A program made the translations under genes and the position numbers. Positions 1 to 8,499 of a stretch of DNA of 64,000 bases are shown here, one piece after another. The stretch spans positions 682,001 through 746,000 of the forward strand of contig NZ_CP011409.1 of NCBI RefSeq assembly GCF_001267925.1, given 5' to 3'. The notes beneath the pieces are model-generated. The model worked only from the letters and a program-made list of their open reading frames with translations. It did not search any database and was not told where the DNA came from. The first letter of the stretch is position 1, and each line of letters starts with the position of its first letter. The stretch is from Herbaspirillum hiltneri N3. GTDB taxonomy: Bacteria; Pseudomonadota; Gammaproteobacteria; Burkholderiales; Burkholderiaceae_D.

Positions 1-613
1 CGAAGCGCAAATCGCCTTGTGCAAGATGGGCGTCGCCGGCGACGATGTAGGGTGGGTTGGAAACGATCAGGTCAAATTCCCGTACGGCGCCTGTCAAGGC
101 CGAGTACCAGTCGCTGCGCAAAAAACGCACTTTGGCGCCGTGCCGCTGCGCATTGCTTGCCGCCACTTTCAAGGCGCCTTCACTGACGTCGAGCGCCGTC
201 ATGTCGGCATCCGGGCGCGTGTGCGCAATGGCGACCGCAATGGCGCCGGATCCGGTGCCCATGTCGAGCGCCTTGCCCTGTTGCGGCAAACGCTCCAGCG
301 CCAGTTCCACCAGCAATTCCGTATCGGGACGGGGGATCAATACATCCGGCGTGACGGCCATCGCGAGGCCGAAGAATTCACGCTCGCCGACGATATAGGC
401 AATCGGTTCGCCTTGCAGGCGGCGGCGATACAGCGCGGTCAGCCGCACAGCTTCGTCGTCGGTGAGCAGGCGTTCCGATTGGGTGATCAGCTGGATGCGT
501 GACAGTTGCAGCGCATGGCCCAGCAGGATGCGATTTTCCAGCGTGTCGAGCGGCGCGTTCTTGAGCGCGTCGCCCAGACTCGCACCTGCGGCAATACCGG
601 GAAAATCACGCAC
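1..613 (-). CDS. prmC: Release factor glutamine methyltransferase PrmC (HemK), C-terminus cut by window edge
   Basis: PrmC N5-methylates the glutamine of the GGQ motif in release factors RF1 and RF2, using S-adenosylmethionine. The visible 204 residues carry the glycine-rich SAM-binding stretch (DMGTGSG, about residue 112) and the diagnostic NPPY motif (about residue 186) that holds the substrate glutamine; the rest lies beyond position 1. I place the start at a GTG at 611-613, 12 nt after the dsbB stop and in the same frame, with AAGAAGA upstream as a weak ribosome site. It is the last visible gene of the hemA-prfA-lipoprotein-dsbB-prmC series, which fits its job on PrfA encoded upstream. 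Confidence 0.93.
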   Translation of the reverse strand, partial: MRDFPGIAAGASLGDALKNAPLDTLENRILLGHALQLSRIQLITQSERLLTDDEAVRLTALYRRRLQGEPIAYIVGEREFFGLAMAVTPDVLIPRPDTELLVELALERLPQQGKALDMGTGSGAIAVAIAHTRPDADMTALDVSEGALKVAASNAQRHGAKVRFLRSDWYSALTGAVREFDLIVSNPPYIVAGDAHLAQGDLRF

Positions 614-625
614 CGGAAATCTTCT

Positions 626-1096
626 TCAGCCGCGCTTGAAGGCGCGGGACGCCAGTACGGCGGCGATCAGCACGAAGCAGATCAGCGACCATTGCGGTAT
701 CGACAGGCCGAGGAAAGGATACGGTGTTGCGCACAGGCCGTCGGCTTTGAACAGTAGCGGAAACAGATTGGCAGTCGGCACGTTATTGAGAGAAGTCTCC
801 AGCGGATCGATGCCGCAGGAAGTGCCGGGATGCGCCTGCACCCACAGGTGCCAGCCGGCCGTCCCGACGCCGCCCAGCGCCGCCAGCAGGCCCAGCCCGG
901 CGCCGGTTTTGGCGGCGCGCGGCGGCAGGAAAGCGAAAATGATGCAGATCAGTGCGATGGCGGCGAAGAGGTAACGCTGGATGATGCACAGCGGGCAGGG
1001 CAGCATCTCCTCGACGATCTGGAGATAGAGAGCGATGCCGAGCAGGGCGATGCACGCAAGGGCGACGAGTAGGAGCAGGGATTTTGAACGTTGCAT
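626..1096 (-). CDS. dsbB: Disulfide bond formation protein B
   Basis: DsbB is the inner-membrane quinone reductase that reoxidises periplasmic DsbA. The 156-residue protein has four hydrophobic segments. The first cysteine pair is C34-P-L-C37 in the first periplasmic loop; the second pair lies in the second loop (TSCGIDP and GLCATPY). Length and spacing fit the family. The gene sits between a lipoprotein gene and prmC, 12 nt from prmC, so it is probably co-transcribed with them. A dsbC gene lies elsewhere in the window (38.7 kb). I am sure of the family. Confidence 0.95.
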   Translation of the reverse strand: MQRSKSLLLLVALACIALLGIALYLQIVEEMLPCPLCIIQRYLFAAIALICIIFAFLPPRAAKTGAGLGLLAALGGVGTAGWHLWVQAHPGTSCGIDPLETSLNNVPTANLFPLLFKADGLCATPYPFLGLSIPQWSLICFVLIAAVLASRAFKRG

Positions 1097-1123
1097 GATG
1101 GCTGTGAGATAGGAGCAGGAGCG

Positions 1124-1822
1124 TCAGGGGATTCTTTTTAGCGCCAAGTGTAAAGTCGGATTTTCTCCGATAACGGTCAGATAGTAGCCGTTCTCGATGC
1201 GCATCGGAAGAAAAGCTTTGTACTGACCGGCATTATCGACGATTGTCATGTCCTTTGCCGCCGTGAGAGTAAAGGTGGTTCGCTGTCCGGGCATGGCCAG
1301 GGGATAAGAGCGAAAGTCCTGCGCATTCAGTTCGCGATACTGATATTGCGGAGGATTGAATGGCGATGGATTTGCACCGATTGCCCCGTCGGGACGGTGG
1401 GAGGAACCGAATGGCGGATACGCACCGAAATTCTGCCCGCCCAGCGGCGGATATTTATCATCCGGATTGGGATAAAACAGGCAGGTCAGCGAAGCCGCAA
1501 CTGTTGTGGCGGAAGTGGAAGTGGAAGTGGAAGCGGAAGCGGAAGCGGGTGCGGGTGCGGGCGCCGCGCTGCCGTCGCACTCGGTTGCCACGATGTAATA
1601 GAGAATCTGATTGCCGCTGGAGTCATCGTTGAGCGTCAGTACCGACTTGCCGCGGTTTTCATAAAAACGGACCAGGGTGATGTTGTGCCGATTGTTTCGA
1701 CTGTCAACTACCTGGTAGGTAGCGTAGAGGGAATGCGCGGTTTTTTCTGCTTCAGGAGTAGCGAAGGGTCCGGCGCAGCCAACCAGCGTCATGGACAATG
1801 TCAGGCAGACCGGTAACTTCAT
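1124..1822 (-). CDS. Hypothetical lipoprotein with low-complexity Ala/Pro/Ser/Thr stretch
   Basis: I do not recognise this 232-residue protein. The N-terminus is a lipoprotein signal with lipobox L-V-G-C at residues 13-16, so the mature protein should be lipid-anchored in the envelope. Near residues 87-104 is a low-complexity run of alternating Ala-Pro, Ala-Ser and Thr-Ser pairs, encoded by nine consecutive hexamers. The C-terminal half looks globular, with alternating hydrophobic segments and aromatic residues suggesting beta structure. It lies between prfA and dsbB in the same direction, 27 nt from dsbB. No function can be inferred from sequence alone. Confidence 0.75.
   Translation of the reverse strand: MKLPVCLTLSMTLVGCAGPFATPEAEKTAHSLYATYQVVDSRNNRHNITLVRFYENRGKSVLTLNDDSSGNQILYYIVATECDGSAAPAPAPASASASTSTSTSATTVAASLTCLFYPNPDDKYPPLGGQNFGAYPPFGSSHRPDGAIGANPSPFNPPQYQYRELNAQDFRSYPLAMPGQRTTFTLTAAKDMTIVDNAGQYKAFLPMRIENGYYLTVIGENPTLHLALKRIP
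1511..1564. repeat. Nine tandem hexamers inside the lipoprotein gene
   Basis: Three copies of GGAAGT, three of GGAAGC, two of GGGTGC and one GGGCGC follow each other without a gap. On the coding (minus) strand they give Ala-Pro, Ala-Ser and Thr-Ser dipeptides. As the unit is six bases, copy-number change would alter linker length but keep the reading frame. Confidence 0.9.
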
Positions 1823-1891
1823 CGCGTGCTCTCTTCAGCGTTTAAGAGAGCGTTCGACCGGCGGTGCGCGAATTAGTTTATTTTTCGCGTT

Positions 1892-2974
1892 TTATTCTTC
1901 GTCGCCCAACTGCGCCAGCAACTCCGCCTGATGCTCGGTGATCAGTGCATTGGTCAGTTCTTCCAGATCGCCGTCCATGATGAAATCCAGCTTGTACAGC
2001 GTCAGGTTGATGCGATGGTCCGTCATGCGCCCCTGCGGGAAGTTATAGGTGCGGATGCGTTCGCTGCGGTCGCCCGAGCCGATCAGCGATTTGCGAGTGG
2101 CGGCTTCCTTGGATTGCTGCTCGCGCAGTTGCACGTCCTTGATGCGCGCCGCCAGCACCTTCAACGCCGAGGCCTTGTTCTTGTGCTGGCTGCGGTCATC
2201 CTGGCATTCCACCACGATGCCGGTGGGCATGTGGGTGATGCGCACCGCCGAGTCGGTCTTGTTGATGTGCTGTCCGCCCGCGCCCGAGGCGCGATAGGTA
2301 TCGATGCGAATGTCGGCCGGATTGATGTCGACGTCTTCGACTTCATCGGCTTCCGGCATCACGGCCACCGTACAGGCCGAGGTGTGGATGCGGCCCTGGG
2401 TTTCAGTGGCCGGCACGCGCTGCACGCGGTGGCCGCCGGACTCGAACTTCAGGCGTGAATATGCGCCGAAGCCGGCGATGCGCACGATCACTTCCTTGTA
2501 GCCGCCGATTTCCGATTCGGAGGCCGACATCATTTCCACCTGCCAGCGATTGCGTTCGGCGAAGCGGGTGTACATGCGCAGCAAGTCGCCGGCGAACAGC
2601 GCCGACTCATCGCCGCCGGTGCCGGCGCGAATTTCCAGGAAGATGTTGCGCTCGTCGTTGGGGTCCTTGGGCAGCAGCATCTTTTGCAGGTCGGCTTCCA
2701 GCGCTTCCATGCGCGCCTTGGCGCTGTTGATTTCTTCCTGCGCGAATTCCTTCATGTCGGGATCCGACAGCAGCTCCTGCGCCGTGGCGATGTCATTCGA
2801 GGCCTGCGAATAGGCCTGGTACAACGCCACCAGCGGACCGAGCTCGGCGTGTTCGCGCGTCATCTTGCGGTAGTTGTCCATGTCGGACGTTGCTTCCTGC
2901 TGCATCAGCAGGTTATTGAGTTCTTCCAGCCGTTCGGCGAGCTGGTCGAGTTTGGTGAGCATCGAGGGTTTCAT
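1892..2974 (-). CDS. prfA: Peptide chain release factor 1
   Basis: RF1 reads UAA and UAG in the ribosomal A site and triggers peptidyl-tRNA hydrolysis. The 360-residue length matches the family. The codon-recognition tripeptide P188-A-T190 identifies RF1 rather than RF2, and the catalytic G233-G-Q235 loop is intact; Q235 is the residue methylated by PrmC, encoded two genes downstream. The gene lies 105 nt downstream of hemA on the same strand, a conserved neighbourhood, although here two envelope genes separate it from prmC. Confidence 0.98.
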   Translation of the reverse strand: MKPSMLTKLDQLAERLEELNNLLMQQEATSDMDNYRKMTREHAELGPLVALYQAYSQASNDIATAQELLSDPDMKEFAQEEINSAKARMEALEADLQKMLLPKDPNDERNIFLEIRAGTGGDESALFAGDLLRMYTRFAERNRWQVEMMSASESEIGGYKEVIVRIAGFGAYSRLKFESGGHRVQRVPATETQGRIHTSACTVAVMPEADEVEDVDINPADIRIDTYRASGAGGQHINKTDSAVRITHMPTGIVVECQDDRSQHKNKASALKVLAARIKDVQLREQQSKEAATRKSLIGSGDRSERIRTYNFPQGRMTDHRINLTLYKLDFIMDGDLEELTNALITEHQAELLAQLGDEE

Positions 2975-3079
2975 GGACTGACTTTACGGAAATGAGAGGG
3001 TGATGCGATGCCCGCGATACCAGCATGGGGCAGGGAGAGCGCCGGCGATCGCGAGGATGCCGGCCGGCGAACGGAGTCG

Positions 3080-4381
3080 CTAACGTTTGGTGCGGAACAG
3101 TTGCGGCAGCAACTGGACCAGTTGCGCGCGTTCGTCGCCTTGTGCGTGGTGCAGGGCCTGTTGCGGACCGTGCAGGAATTTGGCGGTGAGGCCTTTGGAC
3201 AGCGCATCGAGTACGGCGTCCATGTCTTCGCCTTTGGCCAGCAGCCTGCGGGCGCGTTCGAGCTCAGCCAGGCGCAGGGTTTCGCCGGCGTCGTGCAGGT
3301 CCTGGATCACCGGCACCACGGCGCGGCTGTCGATCCAGTGCATGAAAGATTGCACCCGGGTTTCGATAATGGCTTCGGCTTGCGCGACGGCGGCCTGGCG
3401 GTTTTCGACGCCGCTTTGCACGACCGAGGCGAGGTCGTCGACGGTGTAGAGGAAGACGTCGTCCAGACGGCCGACTTCCGATTCGATATCGCGCGGCACC
3501 GCAAGATCGACCATGAAAATCGGCTTGTGGCGGCGCGCCTTGACGGCCCGCTCGACCAGGCCGAGGCCGATGATCGGCAGCGACGAGGCGGTACAGGACA
3601 CCACGATGTCGAACTTCGACAACTGCGTCGGCAGATCGGCCAGGCGCAGCGCCGCGCCGTTGAAGCGGTGCGCCAGCGTTTCGCCGCGTTCCAGCGTGCG
3701 ATTGGCGACGGTCAGGGATTTCGGATTTTGCGCGGCGAAATGCGTGGCGCACAACTCGATCATTTCACCGGCGCCGATGAACAGCACGTGCTGGCCCGAG
3801 ATCGAATCGAAGATCCGCTGCGACAAACGCACGGCGGCGGCGGCCATCGAGACGCTGTGGGCGCCGATTTCGGTGGTGCTGCGGACTTCCTTTGCGACGG
3901 CGAAGGTGCGCTGGAACAGTTGGTGCAAATAGGTGCCGAGGCCGCCGGCGGCATCCGCCTGGCGCACGGCGTCCTTCATCTGGCCGAGGATCTGCGGTTC
4001 GCCCAGCACCATCGAGTCGAGCCCGGAGGCGACGCGGAAGGCGTGACGTACGGCATTGTCCTGCGGTAAGGCATACAGGAAGGGACGCAGTTCGGCGTAG
4101 GAAAGATCGTGGTAGTCGGCGAGGAAATGCGCGGTGCTGTCGATGGCGGCATCGACGCCGCCCGCAGCCGCAGTGCTGGCGGCGTACAGCTCGGTACGAT
4201 TGCAGGTCGACAGGATTGCCGCTTCGCCAGCCTGCGCCCGACTGGCGCTCAGGTCCGAGCGCCCGAACCAGGCGCGCGCCGACGCCACCGCCTGGCCGAT
4301 CTGGTCGGCCGGGAATGCCACTTTTTCGCGCAGGGAAAGCGGCGCGGTAGTGTGGTTCAGTCCGACGGCAAGCAAGTGCAT
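3080..4381 (-). CDS. hemA: Glutamyl-tRNA reductase
   Basis: HemA reduces glutamyl-tRNA(Glu) to glutamate-1-semialdehyde with NADPH, the first step of C5-pathway tetrapyrrole synthesis. The 433-residue protein starts [14 protein letters not shown] as usual. The thioester-forming cysteine is C60 in STCNRTELY, and an NADPH-binding Rossmann region (FIGAGEMIE) follows in the middle. The C-terminal helical dimerisation region is complete. A TATAAT-like -10 lies 60 nt upstream (4441-4446, minus), so this is likely the first gene of the hemA-prfA transcript. Confidence 0.98.
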   Translation of the reverse strand: MHLLAVGLNHTTAPLSLREKVAFPADQIGQAVASARAWFGRSDLSASRAQAGEAAILSTCNRTELYAASTAAAGGVDAAIDSTAHFLADYHDLSYAELRPFLYALPQDNAVRHAFRVASGLDSMVLGEPQILGQMKDAVRQADAAGGLGTYLHQLFQRTFAVAKEVRSTTEIGAHSVSMAAAAVRLSQRIFDSISGQHVLFIGAGEMIELCATHFAAQNPKSLTVANRTLERGETLAHRFNGAALRLADLPTQLSKFDIVVSCTASSLPIIGLGLVERAVKARRHKPIFMVDLAVPRDIESEVGRLDDVFLYTVDDLASVVQSGVENRQAAVAQAEAIIETRVQSFMHWIDSRAVVPVIQDLHDAGETLRLAELERARRLLAKGEDMDAVLDALSKGLTAKFLHGPQQALHHAQGDERAQLVQLLPQLFRTKR

Positions 4382-4440
4382 GGCGACTCTGTGGTTTACG
4401 AGCGAAGTGCTGCGAAAAAATGGAGAAATATCAACTCAGT

Positions 4441-4446
4441 ATTATA
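4441..4446 (-). promoter_or_regulatory. hemA: Candidate -10 box for hemA
   Basis: The minus strand reads TATAAT here, about 60 nt before the hemA ATG and preceded by GGG. I see no good -35 hexamer at 16-18 nt, so the assignment rests on the -10 match and position only. Confidence 0.35.
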
Positions 4447-4500
4447 CCCGCTGCACGTAAAGGGGATTTGAAGTGTATCAATAATGACTATATACGCAGG

Positions 4501-5442
4501 CTATGAACTGATGTCCGGGAGAGACAAGGGGCGCAGCAATTTTTCCATATGAGCAACAATTTCCTGCGCGTATCGTTCAGGCTGCTCCAGGTCAGGAAAA
4601 TGCCCGCAGTCGGCGAAGCGCAGGATGTGCAGTTGCGGCAAGTGTTCTCGTAACGATTCGGGCGGCGTCACCCGATGCGAGCGGTCTTGCTCGCCCCAGA
4701 TCAGCGTGCAGGGCGGCGCGAGCGGGGTTACGGGCTCTGTGAGAGCGGTTTCGCGGAGCAGGCCTTGCACGACTCCCGCCAGGCAAAAACAAGCGCCGGC
4801 GTCGAATGACTGTCGCGCCACTAGCTGGAACGGCGTCGCGTCCGTTTGCGCAGGCAGCGCGCTGCGATGCCAACGCTGCGCCAGCTTGCGGCGCGCCAGC
4901 CAGGTAATCAACTGGCCCGCAACCGGCACGCGCAGCGGTCGTGGAATCATGCGGCGAGCCCAGGCCTGCATGGCCGGCAGTGACGGCGTTTGCGACAGGA
5001 CCAGGCTGGCAATGCGCGCCGGCGCCAGTTGCGCCGCCCGGATGGCGTACAAGCCATTGGCGCAACTGAAGGCGAGTGTGGCCCGCGCAATGCCGAGCCC
5101 GTCGAGAACGGCGAGTACGGCGTGTGCTCCTTGTTCCAGGCTGTGTCCGTAATTTGCCGCCGGCAGCGAAAAGCCGAATCCCGGCATATCAAAGCACACG
5201 ACCCGGAAACGCGGCGCCAGCAGCGTGATGAGGCGCCGGTAATGCGCCACGACGTTCGGACCGTCGGGAGTGAAGACGATGCAGGGACGATCAGGGAGCA
5301 TGTTGTGGTTGCCCGGTTCGCTTGCCGAGTCGAACACGTGCACGCGTCCCGCAGCGGTCTCGACATACCTCAGGTTCGCCGGCGCACCGGCCAGCGATGC
5401 CGACCAGCGCGTAAGAAGGTAGTCGGTGCGCGCCCCCGGCAT
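4501..5442 (-). CDS. Alpha/beta-fold hydrolase with atypical nucleophile elbow
   Basis: This 313-residue protein has the alpha/beta-hydrolase layout: an oxyanion-loop region around residues 57-63 (FTPDGPN instead of the common HGxP), FDMPGFGFS at 84-92, a nucleophile elbow at 124-130, a probable acid D253 (IWGEQD) and a histidine H281 (DCGHFPD). The elbow reads A-F-S-C-A-N-G rather than G-x-S-x-G. Ungapped alignment puts C127 at the nucleophile position, while S126 also satisfies the small-x-nucleophile-x-small rule. The substrate is unknown. It starts 3 nt after the stop of the OmpR-type regulator gene, so the two are very likely one operon. Confidence 0.85.
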   Translation of the reverse strand: MPGARTDYLLTRWSASLAGAPANLRYVETAAGRVHVFDSASEPGNHNMLPDRPCIVFTPDGPNVVAHYRRLITLLAPRFRVVCFDMPGFGFSLPAANYGHSLEQGAHAVLAVLDGLGIARATLAFSCANGLYAIRAAQLAPARIASLVLSQTPSLPAMQAWARRMIPRPLRVPVAGQLITWLARRKLAQRWHRSALPAQTDATPFQLVARQSFDAGACFCLAGVVQGLLRETALTEPVTPLAPPCTLIWGEQDRSHRVTPPESLREHLPQLHILRFADCGHFPDLEQPERYAQEIVAHMEKLLRPLSLPDISS

Positions 5443-5445
5443 GGG

Positions 5446-6165
5446 CTACTTCTTGGCGGCCGGCGCCGCCAGCCGCTCCAGCTGCTCCAGCTGCTCCAGC
5501 TGATAGCCGTAGCCGTACACCGTCGTCAGCCGGAAACCCTTTTCCGGCTTCAAGTCCAGCTTGTTTCGCACGCGCGAGACATGGGTGTCGATGGTGCGGG
5601 TCGGCAATGCATTTTCATCTTCAGGACCCCAGACGCTTTCCTGCAAATAGGCACGCGACAGCGGCCGGCCGAGGTTGCTGAACAGTAAAACAGCCAGGGC
5701 AAATTCTTTTTGGGTCAGTGTGACCTGGATACCGGCGTGGGTGACGACATGCGCCGGCGACTCGAAGACATGGTCGCCAAATTGCAGCACCTGTGTTTCT
5801 TCATGCCCGGGATAAGCGCGTTGCAGCAGCAGCTTGACGCGCGCGGCGACCGCATGGCGTCGCAGGGGTTTGAATTCGCTGTCGACCAGGTGTTCATCTG
5901 CAGGTGCCGCCGGCAAAGCAGCCAGCGCGGCCAGTTCGGACGGTGTATCCGCCGCCAGCAACAGCACCGGGATGGCCGGCGTCCAGGCCATCTGCAACAG
6001 GTCCGCCAGATGCGCCCCGGCGCTGGCCACATCCACGATCAGCAATTGCGGATGCGCACGGCGCAGGTCCACGCGCTGCTGCACGCCGTGGCAATCGTGC
6101 GCAGGCAGGCTGCGGGCGATCAGGGCGATATCGGCGGCGGAATTGCTGAAGATGGAAATATGCAT
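5446..6165 (-). CDS. OmpR-type winged-helix regulator with degenerate receiver domain
   Basis: A DNA-binding response-regulator-like protein of 239 residues from the preferred ATG at 6165; the frame stays open upstream to 6249, but that extension looks non-coding. The C-terminal half is a clear OmpR/PhoB winged helix (LTQKEFALAVLL, then RTIDTHVSRVRNKL and a YGYGYQL wing). The N-terminal half has receiver-like spacing, with D45 (LLIVD) at the phospho-acceptor position, but the usual N-terminal acidic pair is missing, so phosphorylation is doubtful. No sensor kinase gene is adjacent. The C-terminus has an LEQ repeat. It is coupled to the downstream hydrolase gene. Confidence 0.85.
   Translation of the reverse strand: MHISIFSNSAADIALIARSLPAHDCHGVQQRVDLRRAHPQLLIVDVASAGAHLADLLQMAWTPAIPVLLLAADTPSELAALAALPAAPADEHLVDSEFKPLRRHAVAARVKLLLQRAYPGHEETQVLQFGDHVFESPAHVVTHAGIQVTLTQKEFALAVLLFSNLGRPLSRAYLQESVWGPEDENALPTRTIDTHVSRVRNKLDLKPEKGFRLTTVYGYGYQLEQLEQLERLAAPAAKK
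5471..5502. repeat. 9-bp tandem repeat in the regulator gene's 3' end
   Basis: Three and a half copies of a 9-bp unit (AGCTGCTCC and a close variant) encode repeated Leu-Glu-Gln near the C-terminus of the OmpR-type regulator. The period keeps the frame. Confidence 0.85.
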
Positions 6166-6280
6166 GGCATGCGGGGAAGCAGTTTTCGGCGCCGGAGAAT
6201 CCAAGGTCCGAAAAGCACTGCGCCGGATTGAGTGCGCGCGATGGCGCACCCGTCCGGCGCAGTGACTAGTGGCAAAGCGC

Positions 6281-6547
6281 TTAAGTCGCGTCCGCGTCCG
6301 GCAGCACCACGTTCACGTCGAGCACTTCCAGGTTGCCCTGGCGATCCAGCGAAATCTTGATGTCGTCGGCGTTGACCTTGGTGTACTTGGAGATTACCTC
6401 GATCAGTTCCTTGTGCAGCGCCGGCAGGAAGTCATACCCCTGGCCCTGGCGACCGCCGCGCTCGCGCGCGATGATGATCTGCAGGCGTTCCTTGGCGGCC
6501 GTGGCGCTTTTTGCCTTGGGCGGAAACAGGAAGGAAAGCAAAGCCAT
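6281..6547 (-). CDS. minE: Cell division topological specificity factor MinE
   Basis: MinE stimulates the MinD ATPase and drives pole-to-pole Min oscillation, restricting Z-ring formation to midcell. The 88-residue protein begins MALLSFLF, the membrane-targeting segment, followed by the MinD-contact helix ([13 protein letters not shown]) and a beta-rich dimerisation domain. I chose the ATG at 6547 over the open frame up to 6592, since the family starts there and a GGAGG ribosome site lies inside the last codons of minD. It starts 1 nt after the minD stop: minC-minD-minE is one operon. Confidence 0.97.
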   Translation of the reverse strand: MALLSFLFPPKAKSATAAKERLQIIIARERGGRQGQGYDFLPALHKELIEVISKYTKVNADDIKISLDRQGNLEVLDVNVVLPDADAT

Positions 6548-6548
6548 G

Positions 6549-7364
6549 TCATTTACCTCCGAAAATACGCTGGAGCAGGCCCGGCTTTTCATAGCTGGTG
6601 AAGCGCAGCGGCAGGTCTTCGCCGAGGAAGCGGCTGACCAGGTCCTGGTAAGCCTCGGAAACGTCGGTTTCTTTCAGGTGGATCGCGGGATTGCCCTGGT
6701 TGGAGGCGTGCAGCACGGACTCCGATTCAGGGATGATGCCGATCAGCGGGATGCGCAGGATTTCCTGCACGTCGGTGTAGGACAGCATTTCGCCGGCTTC
6801 GACGCGCTTGGGCGAATAGCGGGTGATCAGCAGGTGTTCCTTGACCGGTTCGCCGCCGCTCAGGGCGCGGCGCGACTTGGCCTGGATGATGCCGAGGATG
6901 CGGTCCGAATCGCGCACCGACGAGACTTCCGGGTTGGTCACGATGATCGCTTCGTCGGCGAAGGTCAGCGCCATCACGGCGCCGTGTTCGATACCGGCCG
7001 GCGAATCGCAGATGATGTACTCGAAGTCCATCTTGTTGAGATCGGCCAGCACGCGTTCCACGCCTTCTTCCGACAGCGCGTCCTTGTCGCGGGTTTGCGA
7101 GGCCGGCAGGATGAACAGGTTGTCGCAGTGCTTGTCCTTGATCAGCGCCTGGTTCAGCGTTGCTTCCTGATTGACGACATTGATCAGGTCGTACACCACG
7201 CGGCGTTCGCAGCCCATGATCAGGTCGAGATTGCGCAGGCCGACGTCGAAGTCGATCACGACGGTCTTGTGTCCGCGCAGAGCCAGACCCGATGCGAAAC
7301 TGGCGCTCGACGTCGTTTTGCCGACGCCGCCTTTACCGGATGTCACAACGATGATTTTTGCCAC
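6549..7364 (-). CDS. minD: Septum site-determining ATPase MinD
   Basis: MinD is a membrane-cycling ParA/MinD-type ATPase that recruits MinC and is released by MinE. The deviant Walker A motif (GKGGVGKTT, residues 10-18) opens the 271-residue protein, a Walker-B-like DSPAG follows, and the C-terminal amphipathic membrane helix ([11 protein letters not shown]) is intact. It lies between minC and minE in the usual order. Confidence 0.98.
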   Translation of the reverse strand: MAKIIVVTSGKGGVGKTTSSASFASGLALRGHKTVVIDFDVGLRNLDLIMGCERRVVYDLINVVNQEATLNQALIKDKHCDNLFILPASQTRDKDALSEEGVERVLADLNKMDFEYIICDSPAGIEHGAVMALTFADEAIIVTNPEVSSVRDSDRILGIIQAKSRRALSGGEPVKEHLLITRYSPKRVEAGEMLSYTDVQEILRIPLIGIIPESESVLHASNQGNPAIHLKETDVSEAYQDLVSRFLGEDLPLRFTSYEKPGLLQRIFGGK

Positions 7365-7405
7365 AAAAGACTCCTTAGAAGATCAGATTTGAATACTTGA
7401 TTAAA

Positions 7406-8194
7406 TTATTTGCTGGTATTGATCGGCAACACGTCGATGCGGTCGCCGGTCAGGCGCACCTGCACCTGTTTCTGCGCCAGTTCGGGCGGATGGCCGTTCT
7501 CAAAGGTACGGTAGACGCCGGCAATCGACACCAGTTCCGCTTCCAGGCTCGCGGCGAAGATGCGCGCGCCGGTATTGCCGCTGGCGCCGGCCAGGGCGCG
7601 GCCGCGCAGCGGGGCATAGACGTGGATGCTGCCGTCGGCGATGATCTCGGCGCCGTTGTTGACCGCCGCCATGATCACCAGGTCGGCGCCGCGGGCGTAA
7701 ATGCGCTGGCCGGCGCGCACCGGCGTGTCGATGATCATCGTGGCGGCCGCCGGAGCAACCGGAGCGGCCTGCACCGGCGCTGCAGCGACCGGTGCTGGAG
7801 CCGGTACGGGAGCAACTGCGGGCTGCGGCGCTTCCTCTGCTGCGACAGCGGTGGCGGCTTCCTGCTGCGGCGGACGGGGGGCGCCGCCGTCGATGGACAA
7901 CCCCTGCGCGGCGATGTCGGCGTGCAGTTCTTCCGGCGCGTTGCGCACCGCCACCGCATTGAGGCGATAGCGTTTGAACAGGCTCACCAGCGCGGCCCAG
8001 TCGATGCCGGCGCCGGCCGTATCCAGCGCGCCGATGTCGATGACGGCGAATTCGTCTTCAAAGAAGTCGGACACGCCGCCGGTCATGTCCTTGAGGGCCT
8101 TGTCCAGCGCCGCCGGATCGGTTTCGTGCAGGATCGCGGAAATGGCGACTACCGTGGATATCTTGATGTCGATCGGTTTACGAGCTTTTTGCAT
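7406..8194 (-). CDS. minC: Septum site-determining protein MinC
   Basis: MinC inhibits FtsZ polymerisation when bound to MinD. The 262-residue protein has an N-terminal FtsZ-inhibiting domain (to about residue 110), a Pro/Ala-rich linker (about 115-155) that is longer than in many homologues, and a C-terminal right-handed beta-helix domain with repeated glycines ([13 protein letters not shown] and after) that binds MinD. It is the first gene of minCDE. Confidence 0.97.
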   Translation of the reverse strand: MQKARKPIDIKISTVVAISAILHETDPAALDKALKDMTGGVSDFFEDEFAVIDIGALDTAGAGIDWAALVSLFKRYRLNAVAVRNAPEELHADIAAQGLSIDGGAPRPPQQEAATAVAAEEAPQPAVAPVPAPAPVAAAPVQAAPVAPAAATMIIDTPVRAGQRIYARGADLVIMAAVNNGAEIIADGSIHVYAPLRGRALAGASGNTGARIFAASLEAELVSIAGVYRTFENGHPPELAQKQVQVRLTGDRIDVLPINTSK

Positions 8195-8290
8195 AAGTTG
8201 TTCAGTGCCTGCGTTATCCGGGTGGGGAAAACGGCAGGTTCATTGCGTTCGGGGAGATTCCGTCTGGCGCAGGGCCGGTGTTGGTTTGGC

Positions 8291-8296
8291 ATTATA
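8291..8296 (-). promoter_or_regulatory. Candidate -10 box for minCDE
   Basis: The minus strand reads TATAAT about 97 nt upstream of the minC ATG. The hexamer 17 nt further upstream (CTATCG) is a poor -35, so confidence is limited. Confidence 0.35.
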
Positions 8297-8413
8297 CAGT
8301 CAGCGTGGCGCCGCGATAGGGGCCAATGCGAGGCTATCGGCCGCAATATCAGGCCTCCGGCAAGGTCTGGGGCGCTTCCGGGTCGTGCATTTGCAGGAGA
8401 TAAAACCAACGGA

Positions 8414-8447
8414 CAAAAAAATGCCGGAGACAGTGACGTCTCCGGCA
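8414..8447 (-). terminator. Rho-independent terminator of the BMP-type ABC transporter operon
   Basis: A perfect 10-bp stem (TGCCGGAGAC / GTCTCCGGCA) with a 6-nt loop is followed on the minus strand by seven T residues. It lies just beyond the stop of the binding-protein gene at 8500. Confidence 0.92.
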
Positions 8448-8499
8448 GATTGCTACATTGGCAAGTCCGGCGGCGCGCGCCGGAGCAGGGTGCGGATGA

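Larger units (their letters stand above)
8195..8499. other. Intergenic region between minC and the BMP-family transporter gene
   Basis: About 305 bp without a credible gene. It holds a candidate minus-strand -10 (TATAAT, 8291-8296) about 100 nt upstream of minC and the strong terminator of the transporter operon (8414-8447). Nothing else stands out. Confidence 0.7.

Noticed and set aside
3008..4069. Long plus-strand open frame of 353 codons
   Set aside because: Antisense of hemA; composition is Gln/Arg/His-rich as expected from the opposite strand of GC-rich coding DNA, and hemA motifs are intact.
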